Of a stretch of 64,000 nt of DNA, positions 7,402 through 16,022 are shown piece by piece; the first letter of the stretch is position 1, and each line of letters starts with the position of its first letter. This DNA comes from Chloroflexota bacterium (GTDB lineage Bacteria; Chloroflexota; UBA6077; FW602-bin22; JAMCYS01). The position numbers and the translations under genes are program-made. The stretch is from positions 23,183 through 87,182 of the forward strand of contig JAMCYS010000015.1 in the NCBI GenBank assembly GCA_023473795.1, given 5' to 3'. A model generated the notes under the pieces. The model made no database searches and was not told the DNA's origin. It was given only the letters and a program-made list of their open reading frames with translations.

Positions 7402-9927
7402 ATGAAATACTTGAAGCATCCCCTGCCCTACGTCGCCATCGTGGTGCTGGTCCTGCCCTTCATCGCCACCAGCATCGGCACGACCTACTCCATAGCCACC
7501 GAGGTCCTGGTCTGGGCAATCGTCGGCCTAGGCTTCAACCTGCTGTGCGGCTACACCGGCTTGCTCTCCTTCGGTCACGGCGTCTTCTTTGGCACGGCCG
7601 CCTATACAGCGGCAATCCTCCAGATCCACTTCATGCACGACATGTTCGTGCCAATGCTGGGCGGCGTGATCGTCGGCACGTTGGTCGGCGTGGCGGAGGG
7701 CTACCTGGTTCTCAGGCGACGCGGGGTATATTTCTCCCTCCTGACGCTGGCCTTTGCCCAGATGTTCTTCTACATAGCTTATGCCTGGACGGGCGTGACG
7801 GGTGGGGAGAGCGGCCTGGGCGGCTTCACCCGCCTACCGGTGTTCGGCCTCATCGACGTCAGGGACAAGCTCGCCTTCTACTACTTCGTCGCCTTCTTCA
7901 CGCTGATCCTGATGGTGGTGATGTGGAGCATCGTGCGCTCGCCCTTCGGGCGCGTGCTGGCCGCGATCAAGCAAAACGAACCGCGCGCCAAGGCGGTGGG
8001 CTACAATACCCAGCGCTATAAGTGGTTGGCGTTCTCGATCTCGGCCTTCTTCACCGCGGTGGGCGGCGCGATGTACGCCTACGTGCTGGAGTTCATGTAC
8101 GCCGATACGCTGAGCGGGGTCCGCTCTGGCGAAATCGCTGCCATGACCATCGTCGGCGGCATGTTCAGCTTCATCGGCCCCATGCTCGGCGCCGCCTTCT
8201 ACGTCTTCCTGCGTGACTACCTGATGTCTTACACGGAAAACTGGCTGATCTTCTTCGGCTTCGTGTTCATGCTGTTCATCGTCTTCTCGCCGGCGGGCAT
8301 CGTGGGCATCGTGCAGCGGCTCTGGTCGCTGGTGCGGCCGGCCGCGGCCCCACCGGCCCCGGTGAAGCCCATCGGCGGCGCCTCGGAGGAGGCAGTCGTG
8401 GCGCCGGAGCCCGCGCGGCCCAGGGCGCCGCTCGGCGAAGAGATTTTCGCCTGCTCTGGGGTGACCAAGAAATTCGGCGCGCTGGTGGCGGTGGACAACG
8501 TGGACCTTTCGGTGCGCCAGGGGGAGCTGCACTCGATCATCGGTCCCAACGGCGCCGGCAAGACTACGCTCTTCAACTGCCTGAACAGCATGCTGACGCC
8601 GGACGGCGGCAAGATAACCTTCGAGGGCCAAGAGATTACCGGTAAGCCGCCCTACGAGATCATCGCCCACGGCATCGCCCGCTCGTTCCAGATCATCAGC
8701 ATATTCAAAGACCTGACGGTCTTTGAGAACGTGCGCATCGCGGCCCAGGCCAAGAGCAAGTACGCCTTCAGCCTCAACGCCGACCCCGACAACCTCGAGG
8801 GCGTTAACGAGAAGGTAAGGGAGGCTCTGGAGCTCGTCGGTCTGGTGGGAATGGAGAAGGCGGTCGCCGCCAACCTCTCCCACGGCGACCAGCGACTGCT
8901 GGAGATAGCCATCGCCCTGGCGACGACGCCCAAAATGCTGATGCTGGACGAGCCCCTGGCCGGCTTGTCGCCCGCCGAACGCACCCGCATCGCCAACTTG
9001 ATCCGGCAGTTGGCGGGCGAGCGCACGGTATTGCTGATCGAGCACGACGTCGACCGGGTGCTGGAACTGTCCGACCGCATTACCGTGATGCACCAGGGCA
9101 AGGTCATCGCCCGGGGCACGCCCGCTGAAATTCAAGGCAACTCCCTAGTCCAGGAGGCGTACCTCGGCGCCTCGCAAATGGAAGAGGTGAAGCTCACCGC
9201 CAAGGGCCCGCGGACGGTCACCAGCGGCGAGACCATCCTGCGGGTAGACCGGATCAACTCCTTCTACGGCAAGAGCCACGTTCTGCACAACGTCTCCCTC
9301 GAGGTGCGCGAGGGCGAGGCGGTCTGCCTACTGGGCCGCAACGGCGTGGGCAAGACGACCACCCTCTCCAGCATCGTGGGCACCGTACCACCGCGGGAGG
9401 GCCAGGTCTACTTCGGCGGCCAGCAGATCTCCGGGCAGGGGCCGGAAGTGATCGGCCGGATGGGCATAGCGCTCGTACCGCAGGGTCGTCGCATCTTCCC
9501 CAACCTGACCGTCGGCGACAACCTGGGCATCGCCCGGCGGGCGTGCGCGGGCAGCCACTGGGACCTGAGGACGGTCTACAAGCACTTCCCCAAGCTGGAG
9601 ACGCTGAGGGGCCGGCGGGGCGAGAATCTCTCCGGCGGCGAGCTGCAGATGCTGGCCATCGCCCGCGCCCTGATGGCCAACCCGCGGCTGCTGCTCCTAG
9701 ACGAAGCGATGGAGGGCCTGGCGCCGGCCATCGTGGCCGAGGTGGCGCACATGATCCAGGAGCTGCGCGGCCAGGTCACCATCCTCCTGGTCGAACAAAG
9801 CGCGCCGCTGGCGCTGGCGCTCTGCGACCGGGCCTACGTCATGAGCAGCGGGCAGATCATCTGGGAGGGCCCGGCCAAGACGCTGGCCGACGACATCGAA
9901 CTGCGCACCAGGCTGCTGGGCGTCTAA
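7402..9927 (+). CDS. Three-domain ABC transporter: LivM permease fused to LivG and LivF ATPases
   Basis: 841 aa from ATG 7402 (GGGGG 6 nt upstream). Residues 1-310 are a LivM permease (YTGLLSFGHGVFFG, coupling loop FGRVLAAIKQNEPRAKAVGY). Residues 311-345 are a Pro/Ala linker. About 350-600 are the LivG ATPase (Walker A GPNGAGKTT, signature LSHGDQR, Walker B LMLDEPLAGL, H-loop IEHD). About 612-841 are the LivF ATPase (GRNGVGKTT, LSGGELQ, LLLDEAMEGL, switch LLVEQS). All catalytic motifs are intact in both. With LivH it forms the full translocator. Permease-ATPase fusions are known in this family; a permease with both ATPases is less usual. No frameshift is needed to read it. Confidence 0.93.
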   Translation: MKYLKHPLPYVAIVVLVLPFIATSIGTTYSIATEVLVWAIVGLGFNLLCGYTGLLSFGHGVFFGTAAYTAAILQIHFMHDMFVPMLGGVIVGTLVGVAEGYLVLRRRGVYFSLLTLAFAQMFFYIAYAWTGVTGGESGLGGFTRLPVFGLIDVRDKLAFYYFVAFFTLILMVVMWSIVRSPFGRVLAAIKQNEPRAKAVGYNTQRYKWLAFSISAFFTAVGGAMYAYVLEFMYADTLSGVRSGEIAAMTIVGGMFSFIGPMLGAAFYVFLRDYLMSYTENWLIFFGFVFMLFIVFSPAGIVGIVQRLWSLVRPAAAPPAPVKPIGGASEEAVVAPEPARPRAPLGEEIFACSGVTKKFGALVAVDNVDLSVRQGELHSIIGPNGAGKTTLFNCLNSMLTPDGGKITFEGQEITGKPPYEIIAHGIARSFQIISIFKDLTVFENVRIAAQAKSKYAFSLNADPDNLEGVNEKVREALELVGLVGMEKAVAANLSHGDQRLLEIAIALATTPKMLMLDEPLAGLSPAERTRIANLIRQLAGERTVLLIEHDVDRVLELSDRITVMHQGKVIARGTPAEIQGNSLVQEAYLGASQMEEVKLTAKGPRTVTSGETILRVDRINSFYGKSHVLHNVSLEVREGEAVCLLGRNGVGKTTTLSSIVGTVPPREGQVYFGGQQISGQGPEVIGRMGIALVPQGRRIFPNLTVGDNLGIARRACAGSHWDLRTVYKHFPKLETLRGRRGENLSGGELQMLAIARALMANPRLLLLDEAMEGLAPAIVAEVAHMIQELRGQVTILLVEQSAPLALALCDRAYVMSSGQIIWEGPAKTLADDIELRTRLLGV

Positions 9928-10239
9928 CGAGTGATGAGGGATGAGTGATAAGTGATGAGTAACCGGAGAGGATAGCCGGCAGCTCGCCACTCATCCTCGT
10001 TCTCGGCAAGGCCAGAGGGGGAAGCCCCTCTGGCCTTCGTTCGTGCCTCATCTCGATCAGGTAGAGGCTGGGTTGCTAACGCCAGAAACGAGTACGGGTG
10101 CGCTGCAGCACACGACTACAAGCGGTGGACGTTGGTAGCAGTGCGCTATGGCGCACCCGCCCGCTACGTCGGTCGCAATCTATGGCCCCAGTGGCACGGA
10201 TTGCCGCACGCAGCACGGAGGCGGCTGCGTCTGGGCTGC
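9928..10239. other. 312-bp gap between convergent liv operon and larA-like gene
   Basis: Holds a short run of GATGAG/GTGATAAG near-repeats at 9930-9960, the terminator at 10008-10037, and about 200 bases in which I see no gene or signal. Confidence 0.4.
10008..10037 (+). terminator. Terminator of the liv operon
   Basis: AAGGCCAGAGGGG / CCCCTCTGGCCTT, 13 bp with a GAAG loop, 80 nt past the livMGF stop. Nearly symmetrical, so it may serve both converging operons. Confidence 0.7.
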
Positions 10240-11505
10240 CTACTTCTTAACGTACGGTATGGTCTGCGGGCCTTCGGGGAGTACGCCCAGGGTGGCGCCG
10301 GGGCCGTATTCGGCTAGCAACCGGCGCACGGTGGCGCCGACGTCACGCGTCCAGATCATGTGGGCGGCCGTGGCCTGCTCCTCGGTCAGACCGTCGGTAT
10401 AGAGGAAGACGCGGTGCTTGACCAGGATCTTGCACAGGTCCTGGGCCTCCCACTGGTCATACATCGAGAAGCCCGGTTCGTAGATCATCTCCAGGATGCC
10501 CTGGGGGGTCGGGCGCATCTTCATTATGTCGCCAAACGGCCCGTGGCCCACGCCCTCCTCGCAGCCCGCGGCGATGACGATGGCCCCGCCCGGCTTGGTC
10601 ACCAGGGCCGCCGCTTTCATGCCCTTCACCGACTGGTAGAGGTCGAGGTCGGCCGGGTAGTAGTTGTTGGTCGTCAGTACCACGTCGAACGGCCGCTCCA
10701 CCGGCCGCATCGCCGTATTGCGCACGAACTCGATGGCCGCGTCCTGCGCTGCCACGAGGGCGCCGGCGAAGACGCCGGTGATGCGCCGTTGCTTGTTGAG
10801 CGTGACGTTGAGGATGAAGGTCGGCTCGGCCATGGCTCCCACCTCGCGCATCTCGGCGAAGATGGGGTTGCCGTCGATTATGCCGTAGTTCGAGTTCGGG
10901 CTGCCGATCATCTCGGCGTTGTGCACGTGCATCACGCTGTCGGCCCCGGCCACGCCGGGCAGGATGGCCTTGGCGCCGCCGCTGAAGCCGGCGAACAAAT
11001 GCGGCTCGACGAAACCGGTGAGGATGCGCACGGAGGCCCTCACGTACTCTCTGTCCACCCAGGCCTCGCCGCCCGAGCTGGTCTGACCCAGATAGACCAG
11101 CTGGGACTTGTCGAAGGCCTCGTGGTTGACGACCCGGTAGCTGGCGACGACCTCCTCGCCCAACATACGCACTAGTTCATCCTTGGTGTTGTGGCGGTGG
11201 AGACCCAGGGCGTTGAGTAGGGTAATGTTCTCCTTGGGCACGTGCGCCAGCTCCGCCAGCAGAACTGGCAGCATCCGGTCGTTGGGCGTGGGCCGGGTGA
11301 TGTCGCTGAAGACGATCACGACCGTGTCGTCGGGCCGCACCAGCTCGCGCAGGGGCGGCAAGCCGAGCGGCCGGCGCAGGGCCTCGCACAGGGCCGCGGC
11401 TTCGTCCGGCAAGCCCTCGACGTACAGAGGCTCGACGACGGTGGTGTTCTCGTCGGGCAGGTCGACCTCCAACCCCTCGCGGGCGTAGGCCAGGCGCACT
11501 CTCAT
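10240..11505 (-). CDS. LarA-family nickel-pincer racemase/epimerase-like protein
   Basis: 421 aa; ATG 11505 follows GGAGGGT. Two-domain LarA fold: the N-terminal part has SDITRPTPNDRML and GLHRHNTKDELVRMLGEE. The middle has FSGGAKAILPGVAG, carrying the Lys that in lactate racemase bonds the nickel-pincer cofactor. A His-rich stretch follows (MHVHNAEMIG). Lactate racemase is the type enzyme, but the family (DUF2088) includes many 2-hydroxy-acid racemases and epimerases, so the substrate is unknown. The cofactor makers larB, larC and larE are not in the window. The 639-aa track ORF is a runaway upstream extension. Confidence 0.85.
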   Translation of the reverse strand: MRVRLAYAREGLEVDLPDENTTVVEPLYVEGLPDEAAALCEALRRPLGLPPLRELVRPDDTVVIVFSDITRPTPNDRMLPVLLAELAHVPKENITLLNALGLHRHNTKDELVRMLGEEVVASYRVVNHEAFDKSQLVYLGQTSSGGEAWVDREYVRASVRILTGFVEPHLFAGFSGGAKAILPGVAGADSVMHVHNAEMIGSPNSNYGIIDGNPIFAEMREVGAMAEPTFILNVTLNKQRRITGVFAGALVAAQDAAIEFVRNTAMRPVERPFDVVLTTNNYYPADLDLYQSVKGMKAAALVTKPGGAIVIAAGCEEGVGHGPFGDIMKMRPTPQGILEMIYEPGFSMYDQWEAQDLCKILVKHRVFLYTDGLTEEQATAAHMIWTRDVGATVRRLLAEYGPGATLGVLPEGPQTIPYVKK

Positions 11506-11558
11506 CGCACCCTCCTGGGTGGGGCTGTCAGAAAGACCTCTCCGCGGGCCGCTTCTTG

Positions 11559-11876
11559 TCAAGCCGGCTTCTCGGAGCCGGTCTCGGCTAGTACCAACTT
11601 CAGCTTGCCGGCGGGGGGCAGACGCTTCATACGGCGCTCTAGCCGTAGGGCGTCGCCGTGGGAAGGGCAAGGCAGTACGCCCACCAGGCTCACGGGTCGG
11701 CGGGTGCGCGTGTAACAGGCGCCCCGGCCGGCGTTGTGCTGCGCCAGGCGTCGGTCGGGGTCGGTTGTGATGCCGGTGTAGTGGGTGCCGTCGGCGCAGG
11801 CCAGAACGTAGACCCACCAGTCTCGTGCCGCGCGCTCCTCGATCAACGCTCCCTGCCCTTCCAGTGTGGCAGCCAT
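11559..11876 (-). CDS. GIY-YIG domain protein (UPF0213/YhbQ-like)
   Basis: 105 aa small single-domain GIY-YIG nuclease-like protein: [18 protein letters not shown] (the GIY and YIG strands), TRRPVSLVG, and Arg/Glu in [12 protein letters not shown]. The start is uncertain. ATG 11876 overlaps a TATAAT box on the same strand (TATAATG), so either the transcript is leaderless or translation begins at the TTG a dozen codons later. Substrates of this subfamily are not well known; DNA-nicking has been reported for relatives. Confidence 0.8.
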   Translation of the reverse strand: MAATLEGQGALIEERAARDWWVYVLACADGTHYTGITTDPDRRLAQHNAGRGACYTRTRRPVSLVGVLPCPSHGDALRLERRMKRLPPAGKLKLVLAETGSEKPA

Positions 11877-11905
11877 TATAGCACCGGCGCAAGGCCGGCC
11901 ATACC

Positions 11906-11934
11906 TTGACCGGCCCTGCCCCACCGCCTACAAT
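11906..11934 (+). promoter_or_regulatory. Promoter of the Cys-rich protein/SDR pair
   Basis: TTGACC - 17 nt - TACAAT, followed by GCC. Almost identical in form to those at 19569 and 60606. Confidence 0.7.
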
Positions 11935-11988
11935 GCCCGACGGCCCGCTCCGCGTTCGAGCGCGGGCAGAACACCAGGAGGTGACGCT

Positions 11989-12531
11989 TTGCCGGAGAAC
12001 GAGACCACGCTCTCTCCCGCCAGCCAGGAGAAGGCCCGCCGGGCCGCTGCTCTCGCCTACGAGTTCGAGCAGAAATACGGGTCGTGCCCGCAGTGCGTTC
12101 TGGAAGCGATCAATCAGGCAGTTATGCCGGTGAGCGACGACCTGTTCAAGGCCAGCCACGCGCTGGCCGGTGGGGGGGTGCTCTACGGAGTCGGCAGCTG
12201 TGGCGCCCTAGTCGGCGGCATTCTTGCGCTCGGCAATCGCTTTGGCCGCGACCGGGCCCACTTCGACAAAGGCCGCCGTTTGACCTCTTACCAGAAGGCC
12301 AAGCGACTCTACGACCGTTTTGTCGCCGAGTACGGCGGGCCCACCTGCGCCACGGTGCAGACCCGCACCTTCGGGCGCTCGTTCAACCTCTGGGAGAAGG
12401 AAGACCACGACGCCTTCGAGGCGGCCGGCGGCCACGTCGACAAGTGCACGAGGGTGGCGGCCAACGTGGCGCAGTGGGCGGCGGAGATACTGCTCGAGGA
12501 TGAGGAGAGAACGCAGGGCCGCAAGCCCTGA
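11989..12531 (+). CDS. C_GCAxxG_C_C-type Cys-rich redox protein
   Basis: 180 aa from TTG with AGGAGGTGA upstream. Conserved Cys pattern: YGSCPQCVLEAI near the N-terminus, GSCGALVGGILALG in the centre, then ATVQTRTFGRSF and HVDKCTRVAANVA. This matches the C_GCAxxG_C_C (putative redox-active) family, usually found next to oxidoreductases. It is followed 11 nt later by an SDR dehydrogenase gene and shares its promoter. A metal- or FeS-bound electron-transfer role is inference; no biochemical function is established that I can name. Confidence 0.8.
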   Translation: MPENETTLSPASQEKARRAAALAYEFEQKYGSCPQCVLEAINQAVMPVSDDLFKASHALAGGGVLYGVGSCGALVGGILALGNRFGRDRAHFDKGRRLTSYQKAKRLYDRFVAEYGGPTCATVQTRTFGRSFNLWEKEDHDAFEAAGGHVDKCTRVAANVAQWAAEILLEDEERTQGRKP

Positions 12532-12542
12532 GGGAGAGCGCG

Positions 12543-13307
12543 ATGGCGGACCTCTTTGATTTGAGCGGGCGAGTGGCTTTCGTCACCGGCGCTGCCCAGG
12601 GCCTGGGGCAAGGGGCGGCGGTGGGCTTTGCCCGCTACGGGGCGGACGTAGTCTGCGTCGACCTGGCGGCCGACGCCTGTGCCGAGACGGTGGCGCGCGT
12701 CGAGGCGCTGGGACGCCAGGCAATGGCGGTCGGCTGCAGCGTGACCGACGAGCAAGCGGTGGGGGCGGCCGTCGCGGCCGCAGTGAGCCGCTTCGGGCAG
12801 CTAGACATCGCCTTCAACGCCGCCGGCATCACCAAGCGCGTGGCGTCGACCGACATCGCCCCGGCCGACTGGCGGCGAGTGATCGAGGTCAACCTGGTCG
12901 GCGTCTTTCTTTGTTGCCAGGCGGTGGGGCGTCATATGGTGGCGCGGGGCAGCGGCAGCATAATCAACATGGCCTCCGTGGCGGCACTGGGGGCAATGGG
13001 TAGGGGCAACACACCCTACACGGCGAGCAAGGCGGGCGTGGCCGGCCTGACGCGCGAACTGGCCATCGAGTGGGCGCCCTTCGGCGTGCGGGTCAACGCG
13101 CTGGCGCCCATCCAGTTCAGGACGCCGTTCATCACTACTTTGCTGGCCGACGAGGAGCTGACGCGTCGACTCGTGGCGAAGATACCGCTGGGGCGGATGG
13201 GCGAAGTGGAGGACATCGTGGGGCCGGCGGTCTTCCTGGCATCCGACGCCTCGGCCATGATCACCGGCCACGTGCTGCCGGTGGATGGCGGCTACCTGGC
13301 GCAATAA
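12543..13307 (+). CDS. Short-chain dehydrogenase/reductase
   Basis: 254 aa classical SDR. Rossmann motif TGAAQGLGQG (residues 16-25), NAAG at strand 4, catalytic Ser in MASVAAL, YTASK with catalytic Tyr and Lys, and C-terminal GHVLPVDGGYLAQ. The Asp after strand 2 (VCVDLAAD) predicts preference for NAD(H). The fold places it among gluconate 5-dehydrogenase or 3-oxoacyl-ACP reductase-like enzymes; the substrate cannot be called from sequence. Operon with the preceding Cys-rich protein. Confidence 0.9.
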   Translation: MADLFDLSGRVAFVTGAAQGLGQGAAVGFARYGADVVCVDLAADACAETVARVEALGRQAMAVGCSVTDEQAVGAAVAAAVSRFGQLDIAFNAAGITKRVASTDIAPADWRRVIEVNLVGVFLCCQAVGRHMVARGSGSIINMASVAALGAMGRGNTPYTASKAGVAGLTRELAIEWAPFGVRVNALAPIQFRTPFITTLLADEELTRRLVAKIPLGRMGEVEDIVGPAVFLASDASAMITGHVLPVDGGYLAQ

Positions 13308-13308
13308 C

Positions 13309-13340
13309 AGTCAGCCCAGCCAGGAATGGCTGGGCTGACT
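13309..13340 (+). terminator. Hairpin after the SDR gene
   Basis: AGTCAGCCCAGCCA / TGGCTGGGCTGACT, a perfect 14-bp stem with GGAA loop, starting 2 nt past the stop. Symmetrical, and may also stop minus-strand transcripts from the kor operon. Confidence 0.7.
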
Positions 13341-13376
13341 AGACAGAGTCGGCTCAAGCCGGCTGCGAGCGTTCTT

Positions 13377-13402
13377 AGCCCCCGTGCGCGGGGGCTTTGT
13401 TT
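13377..13402 (+). terminator. Intrinsic terminator (second, with T-run)
   Basis: AGCCCCCG / CGGGGGCT with 4-nt loop followed by TTTGTTTG. It backs up the hairpin at 13309-13340 on the plus strand. Confidence 0.7.
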
Positions 13403-13437
13403 GTCTAGCCGGGCGCCTCGGGGCTGGGCCCACGATC

Positions 13438-13995
13438 CTACTTCTTCCCCGCGCTGGCCAGGGCGCTCTCGCCCAGGGCAAAGCCCGCCTCCAGGGCCTT
13501 GGTGTTCATCTCCTCCGTGCCCTTAGGGGCTCGCGAGAGCACGGCCTGCCGAATGGCGTCGCGCGGGATGATGCCGGTGACCACGGCGATCACGCCCAGG
13601 GCGACGATGCTGGCCACGGGGCGCCCCGTGGCTTCCTTGGCGGTTTCCGTGATCGGCAAGCGCAGCACCCGCCGTTCGCTGTGCAGCCGCTCGACGTGCT
13701 GCGCGTCGGCGATGATCAAGCCGTCCTTGCGCACGCCGGGCACGTAGCGGTCGGCCGCGTCCTGGCTGAGCACCAGCAGCAGGTCGGGCTCGCTCACCTT
13801 AGGGTAGTCGATGTCGCCCTCGCCCAGGATGACCTCCGAGACGCTGGGGCCACCGCGCGCCTCAGCTCCGTAGGACTGGCTCTGAACCGCGTTCTTGTTG
13901 GCGAAGATAGCGGCTGCCTCGGCCAGGATGAGCCCGGCCAGCTGCAGCCCCTGGCCGCCGACCCCGGCCAGCCGCACTTCGTAGCGATCGTTCAT
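13438..13995 (-). CDS. korC: 2-oxoacid:ferredoxin oxidoreductase, gamma subunit
   Basis: 185 aa. Motifs GVGGQGLQLAGLILAEAA and QSQSYGAEARGGPSVSEVI are typical of the gamma subunit or domain of 2-oxoacid:ferredoxin oxidoreductases. It is the last gene of the operon and overlaps the beta subunit stop by 4 nt (ATGA-type coupling). With KorA, KorB and the ferredoxin subunit it makes a four-subunit enzyme. 2-Oxoglutarate is the likely substrate because isocitrate dehydrogenase and succinyl-CoA synthetase are in the same operon. Confidence 0.92.
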   Translation of the reverse strand: MNDRYEVRLAGVGGQGLQLAGLILAEAAAIFANKNAVQSQSYGAEARGGPSVSEVILGEGDIDYPKVSEPDLLLVLSQDAADRYVPGVRKDGLIIADAQHVERLHSERRVLRLPITETAKEATGRPVASIVALGVIAVVTGIIPRDAIRQAVLSRAPKGTEEMNTKALEAGFALGESALASAGKK

Positions 13996-14837
13996 CGCTC
14001 GGCCCTCCCTGTGAGCTCCTGCGCCCTGGCCACGACCTGGTTGAAATAAACGTCGGTGAACTCGGGGAGTTCGCGATCGACCAGCACGCCGCGCGTGATC
14101 TTGCCCTCGGCGCTCTTGCCCGCGGCGACGGCGGCGACCGAGATGGTGTTATCGCGCTGCCACTTCAGCATTTCCACCGCAGTGGGCATCATGTTGAGCC
14201 GGCCGTAGGCCGTGTGGCACTGGCTGATGACCTCGACGACAGAGAAGCCGCGCTTGACGATGGCCTGCTCGATCAGCTTTTCGAGCTCCAGGATGTGGTA
14301 GACGGTGCCCCGCGCGACGAAGGAAGCGCCTGCGGCATCGGCGATCTTGGCGATATCGAAGGGACGCTCGATCTGCCCGTAGGTGGCGGTGGTGGCGTAG
14401 GCACCCATCGGCGTCGTGGGCGATACCTGACCGCCGGTGAGGCCGTAAATGCCGTTGTTGACCACGATGGCCGTCAGGTCGACGTTGCGGCGGGCGGCGT
14501 GGATGAAGTGGTTGCCGCCGATGGCCAGAGCGTCGCCGTCTCCCATCACAACCAGCACCTGCATATTGGGCTTGGCCAGCTTGATGCCCGTGGCGAAAGC
14601 CAAGGCCCGGCCGTGCGTGGTGTGCAGGGTGTTGAAGTCGGCGTAGACCGGCATGCGGCCGGAGCAGCCGATACCCGAAACCATGGCGACTTCGTCGCGG
14701 TCCAACCCTAAATGGCCCACGGCCCGGATGATCGAGCCCAGCACGTTGCCCGCGCCGCAGCCGGCGCACCAGACGTGAGGGAATTTCTTGTGAGAGCGAA
14801 GATACTCGTGTATGGGAGGCAGCGTCTGCATAGTCAA
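13992..14837 (-). CDS. korB: 2-oxoacid:ferredoxin oxidoreductase, beta (TPP-binding) subunit
   Basis: 281 aa from TTG 14837 (GGAGG 10 nt upstream; ATG 14831 is an alternative). Thiamine diphosphate motif GDGDALAIGGNHFIHAARRN..NN is present. The Cys that bind its own 4Fe-4S cluster are seen in WCAGCG, GIGCSGR and SQCHTAYGR. Catalyses oxidative decarboxylation of 2-oxoglutarate to succinyl-CoA with ferredoxin, or the reverse carboxylation. The alpha gene stop is 2 nt upstream. Confidence 0.93.
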   Translation of the reverse strand: MTMQTLPPIHEYLRSHKKFPHVWCAGCGAGNVLGSIIRAVGHLGLDRDEVAMVSGIGCSGRMPVYADFNTLHTTHGRALAFATGIKLAKPNMQVLVVMGDGDALAIGGNHFIHAARRNVDLTAIVVNNGIYGLTGGQVSPTTPMGAYATTATYGQIERPFDIAKIADAAGASFVARGTVYHILELEKLIEQAIVKRGFSVVEVISQCHTAYGRLNMMPTAVEMLKWQRDNTISVAAVAAGKSAEGKITRGVLVDRELPEFTDVYFNQVVARAQELTGRAER

Positions 14838-14839
14838 GG

Positions 14840-15979
14840 TTAGTGGGCCTCCAGCGCCTGCAGAATCTGGGTCGGCGTGATCACGGTACCGTCGTAGCGG
14901 TGAACGCCGACGACGTCGGCCCGGCCCTTTACCACCCGCTCGACCTCCAGGCGAACCTGGCCCCGGTTCATCTCCGGCACTAGGAAGCGCCGGGCGGTGC
15001 GGGTGGCGCGTTCGATCTGCTCCTCTGGGAACGGCCAGAGCGTGAGCAGCTTTAGCAAGCCAACTCGCCGCCCCTTGGCCCGCGCCTCCTTCATCGCCTG
15101 GCGGGCGGCGCGGGCGGTCGAGCCGTAGGCGACGATGACCGTGCGCGCGTCCTCCAGCATCTCGCCCTGCGTCTGCACGATCTCGTCGACGTTCAGCTCG
15201 ATCTTGCGAAACAACCGCTCGAACCAGGGATTAATCTCATCCTGGCGCAGGGTAGGGTAGCCGGCCCGATCGTGGAAGAGCCCGGTGACGTGGTAGCGAT
15301 AGCCCTCGCCGAAGCTGGCCAGGGGCGGCACGTCGGCGTCGGTCTCCTCGTAGGGGAAGTACCACTCCGGTGGCACTGCCGGTTGGGGCCTTTCCAGGAC
15401 GTAGATGTCCTCCGGCGCAGGAATTACCGTGCGCTCGCGCATGTGGGCCACCACCTCGTCCAGCAGCAAGATCACCGGCGTGCGGTAGCGTTCCGAGAGG
15501 TTGAAGGAGCGCACGGTCTGATCGAAGCACTCGCGCACCGTGCTGGCGGTGAGGACGACGATCGGGTGGTCGCCGTGCGTGCCCCAACGGGCCTGCATCA
15601 CGTCGCCCTGGGCGGGCGCCGTCGGCTGCCCCGTGCTAGGACCGGCCCGCTGGACGTTGACGAGCACGCACGGTATCTCCGCCGCCACGGCGAAGCCCAG
15701 GTTCTCCTGCATCAGCGAGAAGCCGGGGCCGCTGGTGGCAGTGGCCGCTTTCAGGCCGGCTATCGAGGCCCCGATCACGGCCGCCAGGCTGCCGATCTCG
15801 TCCTCCATCTGGATGAAGACGCCTCCCACCCTGGGGAGGCGTCGGGAGAGAATCTCCGCTATCTCAGTGGACGGTGTGATCGGATAGCCAGCATAGAAGC
15901 GCAGCCCGGCCGCCATCGCGCCCTCGGCCACGGCCTCGCTCCCTTGCATGAACCGCACCGTCGCCGCTTCTACCACCAC
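14840..15979 (-). CDS. korA: 2-oxoacid:ferredoxin oxidoreductase, alpha subunit
   Basis: 379 aa from GTG 15979 (GGGGG just upstream; the track start 10 codons earlier lacks a ribosome site). The N-terminal pyrimidine-binding domain has YPITPSTEIAE, EDEIGSLAAVIGASIAG and TATSGPGFSLMQENLG. The C-terminal domain has VIVAYGSTARAARQAM and LWPFPEEQI. This is a stand-alone alpha subunit as in KorA/VorB-type enzymes, without a fused gamma domain. Located between icd and korB. Confidence 0.93.
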   Translation of the reverse strand: MVVEAATVRFMQGSEAVAEGAMAAGLRFYAGYPITPSTEIAEILSRRLPRVGGVFIQMEDEIGSLAAVIGASIAGLKAATATSGPGFSLMQENLGFAVAAEIPCVLVNVQRAGPSTGQPTAPAQGDVMQARWGTHGDHPIVVLTASTVRECFDQTVRSFNLSERYRTPVILLLDEVVAHMRERTVIPAPEDIYVLERPQPAVPPEWYFPYEETDADVPPLASFGEGYRYHVTGLFHDRAGYPTLRQDEINPWFERLFRKIELNVDEIVQTQGEMLEDARTVIVAYGSTARAARQAMKEARAKGRRVGLLKLLTLWPFPEEQIERATRTARRFLVPEMNRGQVRLEVERVVKGRADVVGVHRYDGTVITPTQILQALEAH

Positions 15980-16022
15980 ATTACCCCCTTGACGACCGCA
16001 CCAGCGCAAGACCGACTCGCGC

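Noticed and set aside
7834-9135. 433-aa minus-strand ORF inside the livMGF gene
   Set aside because: Antisense to conserved ABC motifs; His/Arg/Gly-rich composition of a GC-rich shadow frame.
13992-14837. Possible pyruvate rather than 2-oxoglutarate specificity of the Kor enzyme
   Set aside because: Sequence alone does not decide it, but icd and sucCD in the same operon favour 2-oxoglutarate.
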